DNA of 64,000 nt from Tricholomella constricta (lineage: Eukaryota; Basidiomycota; Agaricomycetes; Agaricales; Lyophyllaceae): positions 620,001-684,000 of the forward strand of contig JAACJP010000004.1 of NCBI GenBank assembly GCA_013368375.1, given 5' to 3'. The position numbers and the translations under genes were made by a program. The notes beneath the pieces were generated by a model that was not told the origin of the DNA, did not search any database, and saw only the letters and a program-made list of their open reading frames with translations. Below are positions 37,402 through 47,882 of the stretch, in pieces (the first letter of the stretch is position 1; the number at the start of each line of letters is the position of its first letter).

Positions 37402-37918
37402 GAGGGAGATTTACGGGGGCTGGGAGAAGCGGAACGTGAGTCAGCCCCTGGGAGTCCGAGAGATGTGTTATAAAGCAATTACTGGTGCGGACGGTGCTTG
37501 GGCCGGAAGGCACAGGATCAGAGGGTGGGTGTGCTGTCAAAAGTTTAGGCAATTGACTTTCTGGCGACACTGCGGGAGGATTGGGGCTGGCTTGGCCCTC
37601 GGCGTACGTCGTACCTGCAGCACGCGGTCGTGGACCTTGCAGGGAAGGTCGTGGATTGCGTGTGGAGAATGTGCAGACGATCAAGCCGCGACTTTTCGGC
37701 GTGATATGCTATATACGTCTTCGTGTTGCCGAGCACGTCACAGTCGCGAGATTTTGGCGACTGTGATCGGAATCTGTCGGGCTGGGGCGGGCGTCGGCAT
37801 CCCGCCGTTTGGTTGTCGAACTATTGACAAACAACGACGGCAGCCGACAACTCGATCGAATCAATAACACAGATATGATACATTTATTGAATAAACGACT
37901 GTCTTTATGGAGTTCCGT
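37402..37918. other. intergenic between two minus-strand genes
   Basis: 517 bp with the MOSC gene promoter and the ESS1 3' UTR. I see no further gene, repeat or RNA. Confidence 0.35.
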
Positions 37919-38569
37919 TCACCCAGTCCTGAGCACCAAATGCACTCCGCTGTCCGAACTGATGATCTCGCTGATTTGGCCCACCTCAACCCCATACGCC
38001 GCATCCTCAAACGGCTTCTGCATCTGCCCGCGCCCGAACCACCCAAGATCGCCCCCGTTCGCATGGGACGAGCAATCAGAGTGCTTTCCAGCAAGCTCCG
38101 CGAACTTCTCCGCAGAGCCCCCGATCTGCTCCTCATAACCCTTCAATATCTCGATAGCCTCCTCCTTTGTGCGCGTGATGTTCTCCTGGATTTACGTCCA
38201 GTCCTCAAAGTGAGCGTGTATCGTAGCATAAATGAGCGTCCTGCGCACCTCCTTCCAGCTGGACGGGCGTCTGCTATCGCGATGTTTGACGAGCAGATGG
38301 CTGGCGCGCACCTCGCCCGGCTTGCCGCCCTGCTCTTTCTTCCCCGCCCCGCTCAGGTGCTCCTTCGCGCCGGGCAACTCGCTGATCTGCTCAGGGCTCA
38401 ACCCCGCAGGCGGATCCCAGCTCGACTGCCTCGTCGTGGTGTTGAAGAAATAGGGCACGCCCTTGGAGTTCGACAGACGGACTTCCCACTCTGACTTTTT
38501 TATTATTTTTTATTATCGCGTATCGTATGAGGCACGGATTGGGAGAGAAAGTGCCAGGTGGCGCACCAT
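37919..38569 (-). CDS. ESS1: peptidyl-prolyl isomerase ESS1/PIN1
   Basis: Parvulin isomerase that acts on phospho-Ser/Thr-Pro bonds, notably in the RNA polymerase II tail. WW domain at residues 1-35 (SEWEVRLSNSKGVPYFFN, then SSWDPP). Rotamase domain follows: VRASHLLVKHRDSRRPSSWK, EEAIEILKGYEEQIGG, SDCSSHANGGDLGWFGRGQM, FEDAAYGVEVGQISEI, GVHLVLRTG. The phosphate-binding Lys/Arg-Arg cluster (KHRDSRRP) and the Cys-Ser region are intact. About 171 residues. The start codon appears to be a whole coding exon: ATG 38569-38567 is followed at once by a GT-AG intron (38566-38495) that joins M to SEWEVR. No in-frame ATG precedes the WW domain in the same exon. Confidence 0.9.
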
Positions 38570-38822
38570 GTTTTCTTTATAACTGAGCTTGTTACGTAGA
38601 GATCTCTTTAGGCTCTTGTAATCGATCAGGCGCGTCGTGGTCGAGGTCAAGTTGGTTATCTAACCCGATCAAAGCTCGTTGATGATCGGGCCGACTTTAT
38701 ATCCGGCTCGTCATTTAGTTGGACCACCACCATGGTAGTACCCTGAGCTCTGTCATACAAGTTCTTCTCCATTTTCTCATACATCAAGGCCAGCGTGCAT
38801 ATTCAAGACGAGTGAGCCTATC
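38570..38822. promoter_or_regulatory. divergent promoter region, ESS1 / DUF4246
   Basis: 253 bp between opposed starts. The palindrome-like ttgatgatcgggccga region lies near 38680; no named site is recognised. Confidence 0.3.
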
Positions 38823-40843
38823 ATGTCTGAAGTGCGAGACCAATTCCGAGGGTATCGACATCCGTTTATCTTCGGTATACATTATCTGGGTGGTATTGGG
38901 GGTATGCATCAGCTTTGCATTGAATCTATTAGCTGACAACCTAGACCTATCATAGACTATCCAAGGACGGTACGTGACTGACAGTATTCAGAGTAACAGA
39001 CCCTCATATGTGTGTATCTGCGACAGCTCACTGAGTTGGCCATGTCCGAGTACTCTGCAGAACTCCGGAGAATTCCCGAGTGGTGGAAACTATACCAGGA
39101 TCCTAATACCAGAAATGAATGGTATGATTTGGCACGAGAACGCGTTTGGAATATACGCACGCCCTCGACGAGCGTGGAGGTGAAACTCTCGAAAGCTCAG
39201 GTTTGTAACGTCGCATCGTCACAACAGCATGTTTTGATGTGGCTTGTTGAAAGATTGAGTATATTCTCGATGAACTAGCGGGATATGCTGCCCTTCGTGA
39301 CCCAGACACCGAGTGGTATGTATTCTTACCGATTCCATTTGCACTACTGAGTGATTTGCCTATACCATAGCCAAGTCTCCTGCTTCGAACGCATCTGGGA
39401 GTTCGAGCTGCCTGCCGGCGACACACTCATCTCAGAATTGAATGCCGCACTCGCTCTATTCCGCAGCGAAATATCCGTTCATTCTTTGGACCCGAACAGC
39501 GTCTGTACGGCTTTAATCGACCCATACCTCCACCCCCTCGTCTACAACCGCACTCTCGTCGCCCACCAACACAATCGTCACCTGCGCACACTCCCCTCGC
39601 CCACCGGCGGGGATATTTACACCGTCTCCCCGCACCTCGCCTTCCTCCCCGCCGAGATCAATATCTCCCCAACGGGCACCGCGTCCTTTGCCTCCTACAT
39701 CAACAACCTCCACCCTCAAGCACAGGCCCCGCTATACGCGCACCTCTCGCGCCTCTTCGGGTCGTTCGTCCCGGTTTTCGAGCGCGTGCTCACGGACCTG
39801 CACCGCAACAACCCGCTCCCGCAGCGCATCCCCGGCGCGTGCAGATATACCGTGTGGGACGAACCAGAGGAACCCGAGTACTCCGACGACGATGAGGGGT
39901 GGGCAGCGTATGAGCGCGAGCTGCGGGAGTGGATTGTTAATCGCCCGATCCATCTACCTGATGTGCCGATGGATGGGTACCCTGGCGGACTAGAGAAAAG
40001 GAAGCATGTGGTAAGCCTACGTGGGCGGAGTGTGCAGGTCGTTGTGGGCGTTGAGGAGATGAGGCTGGTGAGCTGTTCCGCTCGTCCCCATCTATAGTTC
40101 GTGCTTCTCGGGTAGCAGGGCTGACAACTACACTCGCTCAGGAACCTGGTGGCCCATCGTATCCAGGCTCGCCATGGCATGTCGAAGGCATGCGGAACGA
40201 ACGTATCGTCGCCTGTGGGGAATTCTACCCCGTCATCGTACGTCATCCCATCCCTTCCACCTCACTACTCCCTGCACACCCCGCCCACTCACCCTCTCCT
40301 CGACAGGAAAACATCACAACCCCCGCGCTCGAGTTCCGCATGGCCGTGACCTACCCCCGCGGCTTTGCCGCCGGCGACACAGGCGCCACAGCCCGCACCT
40401 GGGGCCTGCGCGACGGCGACGCCTGCCACCAATACATCGGCGCGCGCACCCTTGTCCCGGCGCTCGGGCTCGTCTTCCCCAACCTCTACCAGCACCGCCT
40501 CACGCCCTTTGCGCTCTCCGACCCCTCGCGCCCGGGCCGCCTCGTGGCCGTGCGGTTCTGGCTGGTGGACCCCGAGATCAGGCCGGTGGTGTCGACGGCG
40601 GTGGTGGCGCCGCAGCAGGAGGCGTGGGTGCGCGATGCGCTGGGGCGGGCGCTGGGGGAGAAGCTCCCGGTGGAACTGGTGGAGCAGGTTATGGGGGAGG
40701 TGGAGGGGTTGATGGGTGTGACGGAGGCAGAGGAGTATGCGAGGGCGTTTAGGGCGGTTAGGGAGATGTTTAGAGTGGCGAATGATCAGTATCACTTTTG
40801 TATCCCGTTTGATATTTGGATGGCACCCGAGTTTTTGCATTAG
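38823..40843 (+). CDS. DUF4246 family protein
   Basis: Fungal DUF4246 protein, a family thought to have a 2-oxoglutarate/Fe(II)-oxygenase-like fold; the function is unknown. The N-terminal exon (MSEVRDQFRGYRHPFIFG) is joined through a 14-nt exon (38956-38969, DYPRT) to LTELAMSEYSAELRRIPEWW at 39027. Then IRTPSTSVEVKLSKAQ, IEYILDELAGYAALRD, QVSCFERIWEFELP, LIDPYLHPLVYNRTLV, SPHLAFLPAEINIS, the conserved YPGSPWHVEGMRNERIVACG (candidate metal His), FRMAVTYPRGFAAGDT, RPGRLVAVRFWLVDPEIRPV and a C-terminal FCIPFDIWMAPEFLH. The upstream end is the weakest part: start 38823 rests on the HPFIFG motif and on in-frame splicing. The rest is secure. Confidence 0.8.
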
Positions 40844-41006
40844 TTGGTGTTTTTATTTCGCGGTACCTTAGTGACGCGCGGAGCATGATAGATTATATTA
40901 TCGCTATTGCAGTGTGTCTGTATCAGCAGAGGAAGGAATGGAGGTGTATTAAGCGTAAAGTAAATATAAGTGTGAACGCCACACAGGTATATGACAGATT
41001 ACATAT

Positions 41007-41100
41007 TTTAACGTGCTCTTGGTCACTCGAATATCCGGTGCAGGGAAAATTCGAGCTCAAGCCCGGGGCCCACGACAAGGGAGCACGTGGAGAGCGACGG
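41007..41100 (+). repeat. duplicated block, copy A
   Basis: Left copy of a ~90-bp block. A 40-bp core (41052-41091, starting cgagctcaagcccggggccc) is identical to 42386-42425; the flanking 45 bp upstream is about three-quarters identical with a 2-bp indel. Same orientation as copy B. Confidence 0.85.
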
Positions 41101-41272
41101 CCACATATGAATTGTGACCATGCCCCCCAACCCCGAGGATAATCTACCTAAATAACGTCCCCCCTAATGGTGGAGTAGGGGTATAACCCGCTGCCCTTGC
41201 ACACTGGCTGGCTCGTCGTAGATAACATACAGACGGCTGTCTCAATACGAGATCTTGGAGGCATGCGGGGAT

Positions 41273-41326
41273 ACAGCCTTCAAAGGCTGTCAAAACTCCC
41301 CCCGGTACAAGGCCAGAGCGGCCTTG
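41273..41326. other. two adjacent perfect hairpins
   Basis: Hairpin 1: acagcctt (41273-41280) pairs with aaggctgt (41283-41290). Hairpin 2: caaggcc (41308-41314) pairs with ggccttg (41320-41326), with loop agagc. They are 17 bp apart. This could be a structured RNA, a transposon end structure or chance. Confidence 0.5.
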
Positions 41327-41486
41327 CCCACCATACTCCGATAGGACGCTGGCAGTTGAATGCCATGTAACTAAAAGGTATAGTGAGGTAATGGAGGAAG
41401 GGGGGGAATGTGTAGCGAAAAGGTATCGTAATAGAGGAAGGAGAAAAGAGGGCGGACATGGCTAAAGAAGTACTTAACTACCACGC

Positions 41487-42023
41487 CACGCCACGGCCCG
41501 CCCACCCCCCCCATTTGAGGACTTGGTATACGTATAAGTTTCCATAAATGACTTGTATGAAGAAATGATGGCTCACTAGTCGTTATCTTGAATCGCCTTG
41601 GAGGGTTGCCTTAGATCAGTAAAGTGGCGAAGCTAGCAACGAGGTAAGAAAGCACGCCACGGCCCGCCCATTTGAGGACTTGATATGTATACGTATCAGA
41701 CTCGATAAATGACTTGTATGAAGAAATGATGGCTCACTAGTCGTTATCTTGAATCGCCATCGAGGGTTGCCTTAGATCAGTAAAGTGGCGAAGCTAGCAA
41801 CGAGGTAAGAAAGCACGCCACGGCCCGCCCATTTGAGGACTTGATATGTATACGTATGAGTTTCGACAGATGACTTGTATGAAGAAATGATGGCTCACTA
41901 GTCGTTATCTTGAATCGTCTTCGAGGGTTGCCGTAGATCAGTAAAGTGGCGGAGCTGGCAACGAGGGAAGAAAGTACGCCACGACCCACTGCCCACCCCC
42001 CCCCGTTTGAGGACCTGATATGC
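41487..42023 (+). repeat. 161-bp tandem repeat array
   Basis: Three full copies and a partial fourth begin at 41487, 41653, 41814 and 41975. The spacing is 161 bp, or 166 for the first copy because of extra C residues. Each unit has cacgccacggcccgccca, tttgaggact, an imperfect palindrome tgatatgtatacgtatca, gatggctcactagtcgttat and gtaaagtggcgaagctagca. Copies 2 and 3 are over 90% identical by eye. No coding capacity is evident. Confidence 0.92.
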
Positions 42024-42342
42024 AAGTGAAGAAGACGTCAGTGACTTTGTGGTTCGGCCGAGACACAAAAGACGCACCGATGAGCAACATAGAGACCGGA
42101 GGAAAATTGCCAGATGAAGTTGTCAGTCAGTCCTCGAGCAGAAATGGGAACAAAGCACGCCACAGAGCCGACAAGAAGCGTTCACATGATAGACCTGTTG
42201 CTGAGCGTTGCCAGAGAAACCGGAAGATCCACTTAGAAGAGAAAGCGCTTAGCTGACAGTCTGCAAGTGAACGACCTCGTCAGCCCACTAACAACAAGAA
42301 AACAACAAGACTCACTGAGGGGCGCCGAAGAGAGAGGCCGGA

Positions 42343-42432
42343 TTTAACGTGCACTTGGTCCCTCGAATGTCCCATGAAGGAACATCGAGCTCAAGCCCGG
42401 GGCCCACGACAAGGGAGCACGTGGAAGACGAC
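42343..42432 (+). repeat. duplicated block, copy B
   Basis: Right copy of the ~90-bp block, 1,334 bp downstream of copy A in direct orientation, with an identical 40-bp core (42386-42425). The array and hairpins lie between the two copies. Confidence 0.85.
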
Positions 42433-43913
42433 GTTCGCTTGGTAGATACGTCGCCCACCATCCCCGGGAGCGTCCTCATCGATCCATCCCCTCGCGCCGC
42501 CTGGGAGGAGTGGTGGTGATCGTATCGAAATCGTGTTGCAGGGCTCTTGCTGTCACACGACCTACCTTCACTTGCTTGCTGGAGGTTGTGAACTTGAGTG
42601 GCGTCCACTATGTCGTGGTCGGGTCGGGGCGATTTGGTGCACGTCGTCCTCATCGATCCAAACCTCGCACCTTCTGCGTGAGGAGTGGTGTTGGTTGTTG
42701 TAGTTGCGCTCTTAGAAGGGGGTGGTGAGGGAGTTCGAGGAAAGCCGCTCCCTTTTATACAGAGGCGTGACAGAATCACAGTGTGTATCGGTCACTAAGA
42801 AGTGTTTGGACCACAGCATCCGTGTGGCGAAAACGGCATGGGCTTCCATTCTACGCGACCTGAAGGAGACGAGCGAATGTTCTACTTGATTCCGCATCAA
42901 ATCACGGCATGAAATTGGCGATAGATCGTCTGTCGAAGATTGAAAGGGGGAAAGCGTTCGGAGCTGCGAGTGTTATTTGGCTTTTGGCTGTGTAACCACG
43001 AGGCCGATTTGCGTCCTGATCGACAGACGTGTTCTAAAGCCTAGCGTGTTCTTCCCACCATGTTCAGTCTTTCCAAAATCGGACTTGTCGAGTCAGAGAG
43101 TGTGTCAATTCTCCGGGCTGTGTGTGTGCATGGTAAACGCGTGTTGGCGGAGTATCAAACGCGTCACGGGAAACGTGCCTGATTTGGATGGGTGGTGCAG
43201 TAAACCGAACGAATAGCTTCAGTAGAAGGTCCTGAATGTAGATGATCCTCCTGTGATTCCCCCGGACTCTTCGCGAAATGACCGCTCGAAACATGATAGA
43301 GGACGGATGGTGTATGTTATCGAGTGTGGCGCAATCAATGGTGTCACAGTCACGTGTACGAGTAACGCGATCAGCGTTGTGCGCCTCGAAACTAATTATA
43401 AGGCGTCTCTGTTGTTTTGCTGGTTCGTAAAAGTGATTGGAAATGACTATACGTGGGAGCTGAATTTGAGAACTTCGGTGACCGGGCAAGCAACGTTAAT
43501 TAATCATTACTATTCCCTTCAGTATCTGATCTAGATCTCTGGCACACAGGATTGCGAACGGGAAGCCTGGTCACACAATCACCGAAAAGTTCTAGCCACT
43601 AAACGGAATAAGTGACCTCTCTCCTCGAGGCCTTTACAGCATTATTTTGAAGGCCCTTGCTACTGGTTTTGGAAATACGTATGACAAGTTCCTATAATCG
43701 TTTTGTATTCAAGATATATGCACTACAGCTCAGTACTTCATTCTTCATGTGAGTCACGACAACAAGGTTCAAGACCATAGGAGGACAAAAGACGAACGGA
43801 CTTTCAATTAAGGCCTGAGCGGACCGATGGCATGTGGCCGCGGTTGCCCGCCCTTCTCGACGGCTTCAAATAATTTTCCGATTGATCTGTGGCCATGGGC
43901 TGACTTGCGGGTA

Positions 43914-43948
43914 ATCCATCCATCCATCCATCCATCCATCCATCCATC
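43914..43948 (+). repeat. ATCC microsatellite
   Basis: Almost nine uninterrupted copies of the tetranucleotide atcc. Confidence 0.9.
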
Positions 43949-45075
43949 AGGGCGCGCCTAAAAGAGCTTCAATAATTATATTGAGTAATCCTCAAGTAAG
44001 GTGAAGTGCCACATCGAAAAAACCTGGAAATTCCAGAACAACAACATCTGCATCTGAGACGCACTTGCAGAAAACAAGCCAAGGAACAAGGAACAGAACT
44101 CGCGTGTCACCATCGGTCGAGGACAATTGGCCACAGAAGTTCCTCTCTCTCCGACCGCGGCCAACCGATGTGCCACTCGCCACGATCTCCTTGCCAAGAC
44201 CCAGAGCGCGATTTCCGGGATTGGACATGGGAAATTATCGCCACAAGTCTTGTCTTTCGATCGTAGGCGTCGTTCGGCTGGGGCTGGTTCGTGGCCACCA
44301 AACGTGCACGAAAGGAACCCACCAGCCCACCTCTGCTTCACAGATCACGGTCGCCTCTCGCCTCTCTATGCCTCACTAAGTACCACGCGCACCACACTTC
44401 GCAAGATAGCTTAGTCTGTGAGCAGGGGCGACTGCTTTTCGTCAGGAGGAGACCCACCATGTTCCTTTTCCCATTGCAGGGCTTTGAGCGACGTCCGCCG
44501 CCGTATACAGCACACGGTCAATGAAGAGCTGGCTCTTACGCAGGCCATCAGCTAGCCCGTGAAAGGCGGAAAGAAGGAAGAAGGACCAGTTGAACTTCAG
44601 TGGACAAGGCCTACAATCGTTGTTCAGTGATGCTCTGGCGCATCTCGTCAAGTGGCCCCGGGTTACTAGACGGTAGTACGGCTGACTGGTACAGAAGCGA
44701 ACCCTCCAGGCGAAATATCCTCCCGATTATTCGGGACTGAGTTGTTCGGCTCGCTACTTAGGTCGAATTGCACAGAGATCACCGTCCGTTTCGTGGAAAG
44801 AGTGTTGAGCACGGCAAAATCGCGTTTTAGACTTGGGCTGTCAGAACCAAGTTTGAATGGTGTAGTTGTTGCAATGGGTCGTTAAAATATCAATCATGCA
44901 GTGAAAAACGGGGTAACATGTCATGGAGGTTGTCGGCCGTTGTAGGCATGGAAGTGGTTAAAGGTCAGGGGCAGTAAATAGCACCGCCACCGTCTATCAT
45001 TTCTTCTCAAACACGTCGTGTCACCCGCCGCTCCCTTCTTTTCTTCACTATACATTTCAACGTCCATCAGCGCTC

Positions 45076-47367
45076 ATGGACGATGCTCCAGCGCTGGTCC
45101 TGGTGCCTCCAACTCCTTTGAAATTTGACTCACCCGCCCCGTCTCCCTCAGCGTCATATTCAGCCCAGTCTCGGCATTCTGGTCACCGGCGTCCATCTTC
45201 AGAGACCACCATCTTCTCTATTTACTCCATGTACGGAGACGAGGCGCCCCGAACTAGCTGGTCACCCTCGCCCGTCGTTAGCAATGGTGATCGAAAGTCG
45301 CAAGATTCCAGCATCGCCCCAAAGGTTAAACTAAAGCTTCCTGATAATCAACGCCAATCGACCTACAAAACAAGCGACCATTCTGACAACAGCGAACTTG
45401 CCTATTGTGACGATAATGATGCATACGAACACCAAACGACCACGGTTGCGCCTCGCACCTCATCAAGTTGTATCCCTTCGTCGCTGCGAGCTTCTGCTGT
45501 CGCAGCCTCAGACGGTCAAAGGGAAAGTCTAAGCTACCGAACGAGTGCGACGTCGTCCTACATCTCGCAGTCTAGAGAATCGACTCACAATCCCTCAAAT
45601 CGCTCACTGCATTCCTCAAGAAGTCCACGAAGTTCTCCAGTTCCCCCTGCAAGGCCTGCATCCAGAGACCGCGAACTTTCACTTTTACCACCACTTCCCC
45701 CTTCTCTTCCTCCCTCTCGCCTGGCAACGCCAGCGCCAACGCCGCCACGACAACCCTCGCCGACACTCCAGCCGCCTGTCACGCCAAAATCACTGCCTCT
45801 AAAACACCCAGTATTTTCTGGTTCTCCGTCAAGTAAGGTATCACTGGAGCCCTCAGAGGGCGAGGACTTGGATGCCTTCCATGTACGAAATACCTATGCT
45901 CAGCTAGAGGTATCAGGGGTGAAAGGCGACGGATACGAGGAAGGCATCGAGCGAACACGGGCACGAATAGGAGCGAGCCGCACCAGCCAGTTGCAAGCAG
46001 AGGCTGCGCTGGGCGACGGTAGTGAGAAGACTCGGGACCTCGACCCCAAAGAGATCCAAACGCTAGCCAGCGTCGATCGGTGAGTCGCAGCCCCGAACGG
46101 GCATCTATGAATATTTACTCTCGCAAAGCTACGGGTTCTTCGCCGTCGCCTCACATGACCGCCTCGTCCTCCTCAACTCCGCCCCTCTCCTCAAGCGCCT
46201 CGCCCCCACGCCTGCCGGCCCCTCCACCGCTCCCGCATCAGCCACCGCCCTCCGCGCCCTCCCGCCCGTCTCCACAGCGCACAAGGAGATGTCCCGCATC
46301 GCCAAATGGACCCGCATGCTCACCCCGCTCACGCGCGACACCGGCGCAAACGTCGCAACATGGGGCGTGCGCCCTGCCAAGGAGAGTAAGCTGCGCCGGC
46401 GCGTGTACAAGGGCATCCCGGACGCGTGGCGCGGCGCGGCGTGGGGCCTTCTCATGAGCAGGTACTCGGGGATCGGCGTGCGGGAGATGGGGCTCCTGGC
46501 GGCGGAGTACCGTGATGCTCTAGATAAGCCGTCGTCGTATGATATCCAGATTGACCTGGATGTGCCGAGGACAATCAGCGGGCATATCATGTTCCGCACA
46601 CGGTATGGTGCTGGGTGAGTCCCGTGTTGTGTGCGTTTTGGGTTACAAGACCCTCTGATTGTGTTTTTGTGAAGACAACGGTCTTTGTTCCACGTCCTCC
46701 ACTGCTTTTCCCTGCGATGCGACAAATGCGGGTATGTCCAGGGCATGGGACCCATTGCCGCAACACTTCTATGTTACTTCGACCCGGAGCGCGTGTACGC
46801 CTCACTCGTGTGGCTGCATGATGCATACTCGATGCACACAGTGTTCAGCCCGGGCTTTCCGGGCCTTCTCGAGGCAATCTACGTGCAAGAGCGCATAACG
46901 GAGTTGATGATGCCGGATGTATTCCTGGCGTTCAAGAAGCACATGATCTCCACGACATCGTACGCGACGAAGTGGTACATAACGCTGTTCAGCAACTCTG
47001 TACCGTTCCAGACGCAGCTCCGCCTCTGGGACACGTTCCTCTTGGAGGGGTATGATGCGTTTATTGCGGTGGCGGTTGCCATCGTGTGGGTCTATCGCGG
47101 TTCGTCCATTCTCTCTGTCTTCCTCAGCCTTTCTTTCGACATCTTATTTTCATCTCATCTACAGACCAGATAACATCCGCCGCCGCGAACTTCGAGACCG
47201 TCCTCTCCCTCCTCTCATCCTTCTTTGTCCCAGAAGACGAGGACACGCTCCTCGCCTGGATCGGGCACATGCTCGGGGACAAGAAGCTCAGGACGAGCAT
47301 GCTCAGGTGGAAAGAGGACTGGCGGGGCCTCGTGGCGTCAGGCAAGGACGGCGCCGCCCTGCTCTGA
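45076..47367 (+). CDS. TBC-domain Rab GTPase-activating protein
   Basis: GAP for Rab-type GTPases in membrane traffic. The N-terminal 335 residues (one exon) are Ser/Pro-rich and probably disordered, with NTYAQLEVSG near the end. Splicing at 46082 and 46132 gives RYGFFAVASHDRLVLLNSAP. The TBC domain follows: RRRVYKGIPDAWRGAAWGLL, the Arg finger IQIDLDVPRTISGH, the Gln finger CGYVQGMGPIAATLLCYF, WLHDAYSMHTVFSPGFPGL, SYATKWYITLFSNSVPFQTQ and RLWDTFLLEGYDAFIAVAVA. Both catalytic residues (Arg in IxxDxxR, Gln in YxQ) are present. The last exon (DQITSAAANFETVLSLLSS) ends at 47367. Rab target not predictable; the layout resembles Gyp2/Gyp3-like proteins. Confidence 0.9.
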
Positions 47368-47882
47368 CCCTCCTAATCTTATTCGTAATGGTTAATGGTC
47401 AATATTCGGCCTCCCCTCTCCTGTCCCTTGCACGGCACGTGGCGATGTGGCGCTCTACGCCTCGCCCCTCGGTTCCTTGGTTTCTTCTTGTGTTATTGTA
47501 TCTATTATCGGTCGCATTTCTACCTTTACATTACCTCGTGTCACTTTCCTTGGGGATACCTCATCGCAATCTCTGGATCTTCAGTTTTTTTTCTTTCACC
47601 TTCAACTCATACTTATCCTCTGTTTTGGCCTCGTAAGGCAAGTTTATTTACGGAGCACCCCAGTGAGTTCTTGAAGATGAAAGACTGGAAAAACTAGATA
47701 AGAGCACCAAAAAATGGTGGGAAGTATTCCGGGAGAGACAGGAAAGAGAAACACGCCATAGACATTAGAATAGAGCCAAACGACGACTCGGAGAGAAGAA
47801 CATAAGGTGGGAATGTACGGTTACTTATCGGTTACTATCAACCAATCGTTTTTCGGCATCATTATCAGTTTCAGTGACCGAA
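47368..47882. other. intergenic, tandem genes
   Basis: 515 bp containing the Rab-GAP 3' UTR (T/C-rich) and the promoter of the next gene. No gene is seen. Confidence 0.35.

Larger units (their letters stand above)
40844..45075. other. gene-poor, repeat-bearing island
   Basis: 4.2 kb without a recognisable gene, far longer than any other gap in the window. It includes a duplicated ~90-bp block (41007-41100 and 42343-42432), two perfect hairpins (41273-41326), a 161-bp tandem array (41487-42023), a partial local duplication (42469/42637) and an ATCC microsatellite (43914-43948). Short ORFs (up to 155 codons, for example 42312-42779 minus) have no family motif. The mix looks like remnants of non-autonomous or decayed mobile DNA, but no terminal repeats, reverse transcriptase or transposase were found. 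Confidence 0.6.

Noticed and set aside
38719..38955. 78-codon plus-strand frame upstream of the DUF4246 gene
   Set aside because: It is in a different frame from the HPFIFG exon, ends in the first intron and does not join the DUF4246 exons.
42312..42779. 155-codon minus-strand frame in the island
   Set aside because: No recognisable domain, spans duplicated non-coding strings; kept only as part of a finding.
40844..45075. Autonomous transposon in the island
   Set aside because: No reverse transcriptase, integrase, transposase or Rep/helicase motif in any frame, and no clear terminal inverted repeats.
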